Shown here in pieces: positions 63,564-64,000 of a stretch of DNA of 64,000 bases (position 1 is its first letter; every line of letters begins with the position of its first letter). Position numbers and translations under genes: made by a program. Location of the stretch: positions 11,490 through 75,489 of the forward strand of contig CAVPOY010000020.1 in NCBI GenBank assembly GCA_963707135.1, read 5' to 3'. The notes beneath the pieces are model-generated. The model worked only from the letters and a program-made list of their open reading frames with translations. It was not told the DNA's origin and made no database searches. The stretch comes from JBGSTR01 sp963707135 (lineage in GTDB: Bacteria; Pseudomonadota; Gammaproteobacteria; Chromatiales; Chromatiaceae).

Positions 63564-64000
63564 CTAGCTCGTCTTGCGGCCGGACCAGCGCCGAAGCAGT
63601 TCCCGGCTCTTCAGCGGTCTTTCCCCGAGATAAGGATCGAGGGCGCGCCGAAGAAGACCGCGGGCCTCCTTGAGCTGAGCCGCATCGAGCTTCTCGCCCC
63701 GCGCCAGCGCGAGCAGTGTCGCCCCCGCCAGCCTCTCCCCCGGGTCCAAGGCCGATGCCGCCCGCGGGCCCCGCTCCGGCTCGAAAACATAGACCCCGCC
63801 AGCCGTTATGGGCTCGCCGGTGGCCGCGTCGACGTCCAGCGCCAGCCCGTAGCCAAGCTCGTCGAGAAGCCGCAGCTCGAACTGCCGAAGCAGGTTGCCC
63901 AGGTCCGGGTCGGTACCCAGACCGTCGAGGATGGCATGATAGAACGCGAACAACCCGTCGTGGGGGTCATTGCGGGCGAGCAACCGGATCATCAGCTCGT
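63564..64000 (-). CDS. recO: DNA repair protein RecO, C-terminal part (runs off the right edge)
   Basis: The visible 145 residues belong to the C-terminal RecO_C domain: LFAFYHAILDGLG..., LLRQFELRLLDELGYGLALDV (a RecO hallmark), and GLLRRALDPYLGERPLKSRELL. RecO loads RecA on SSB-coated DNA in the RecF pathway. The N-terminal OB domain lies outside the window. Position upstream of pdxJ confirms the call. Confidence 0.92.
   Translation of the reverse strand, partial: ELMIRLLARNDPHDGLFAFYHAILDGLGTDPDLGNLLRQFELRLLDELGYGLALDVDAATGEPITAGGVYVFEPERGPRAASALDPGERLAGATLLALARGEKLDAAQLKEARGLLRRALDPYLGERPLKSRELLRRWSGRKTS

Overview
The window is chromosomal DNA of a GC-rich gammaproteobacterium. The evidence is the densely overlapping minus-strand envelope block (comEC, exbB, exbD, msbA, lpxK, a Trm112 gene, kdsB), the adjacent lolC/E-lolD pair, a cmoB-type tRNA-modification gene, and the recO-pdxJ order at the right edge. 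The gene set and the many GTG/TTG starts would fit a Chromatiales-like (purple sulfur or related) lineage, but this is an inference: no marker gene such as rRNA is present. No tRNA, rRNA or CRISPR array was seen.

Layout. 1-5.7 kb: the N-terminus of a GspE/PilB-type ATPase, a small unknown gene behind a sigma-54-like promoter, a truncated ISAs1 transposase, an unknown gene, a FUN14 protein, and a putative molybdenum-carrier gene overlapping cmoB. 5.8-11.2 kb: ppk1 with a strong terminator, a low-molecular-weight phosphatase, a likely sigma-54-driven small RNA, an OsmC-like gene and a secreted protein with a GGYGPQ tandem repeat. 11.2-21.2 kb: lipid A/KDO/lipoprotein-transport and competence genes, nearly all translationally overlapping. 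21.3-26.7 kb: a 2-phosphoglycerate-kinase-like protein, a CHASE histidine kinase with a single-domain response regulator, and a histidine phosphatase. 26.7-29.8 kb: a DctPQM TRAP transporter. 30.1-33.8 kb: a three-gene cassette (TelA-like coiled-coil protein, DUF6384 membrane protein, coiled-coil protein with a glycine-rich tail) that looks like one functional unit of unknown role.

34-53 kb: TrpB2 (frameshifted), a Gfo/Idh/MocA oxidoreductase, a DUF433/DUF5615 toxin-antitoxin pair, a duplicated Cys-rich secreted protein, a PqiA-domain membrane protein, dnaE, two Uma2-family genes, an HExxH protein, a secreted Hsp20-like protein, a SnoaL-like protein, mtaB, an MBL hydrolase, arfB, a 59-residue protein and an AsmA-family protein. 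53.7-60.5 kb is accessory: a NUDIX hydrolase overlapping a large PLD/DEAH-helicase/DUF3427 gene that carries a frameshift and is split by an IS66 element, followed by a stand-alone PLD protein. 60.7-64 kb: an endonuclease III-like glycosylase, a GlgC paralogue whose substrate motifs have degenerated, pdxJ and the end of recO.

Main points of interest: the candidate sigma-54 sRNA at about 9.44-9.53 kb, the DUF6384 cassette, the broken NUDIX-PLD-helicase locus, the apparently inactive GlgC, and four single-base frameshifts in otherwise well-conserved genes between 34 and 56 kb, which may reflect assembly errors or gene decay.
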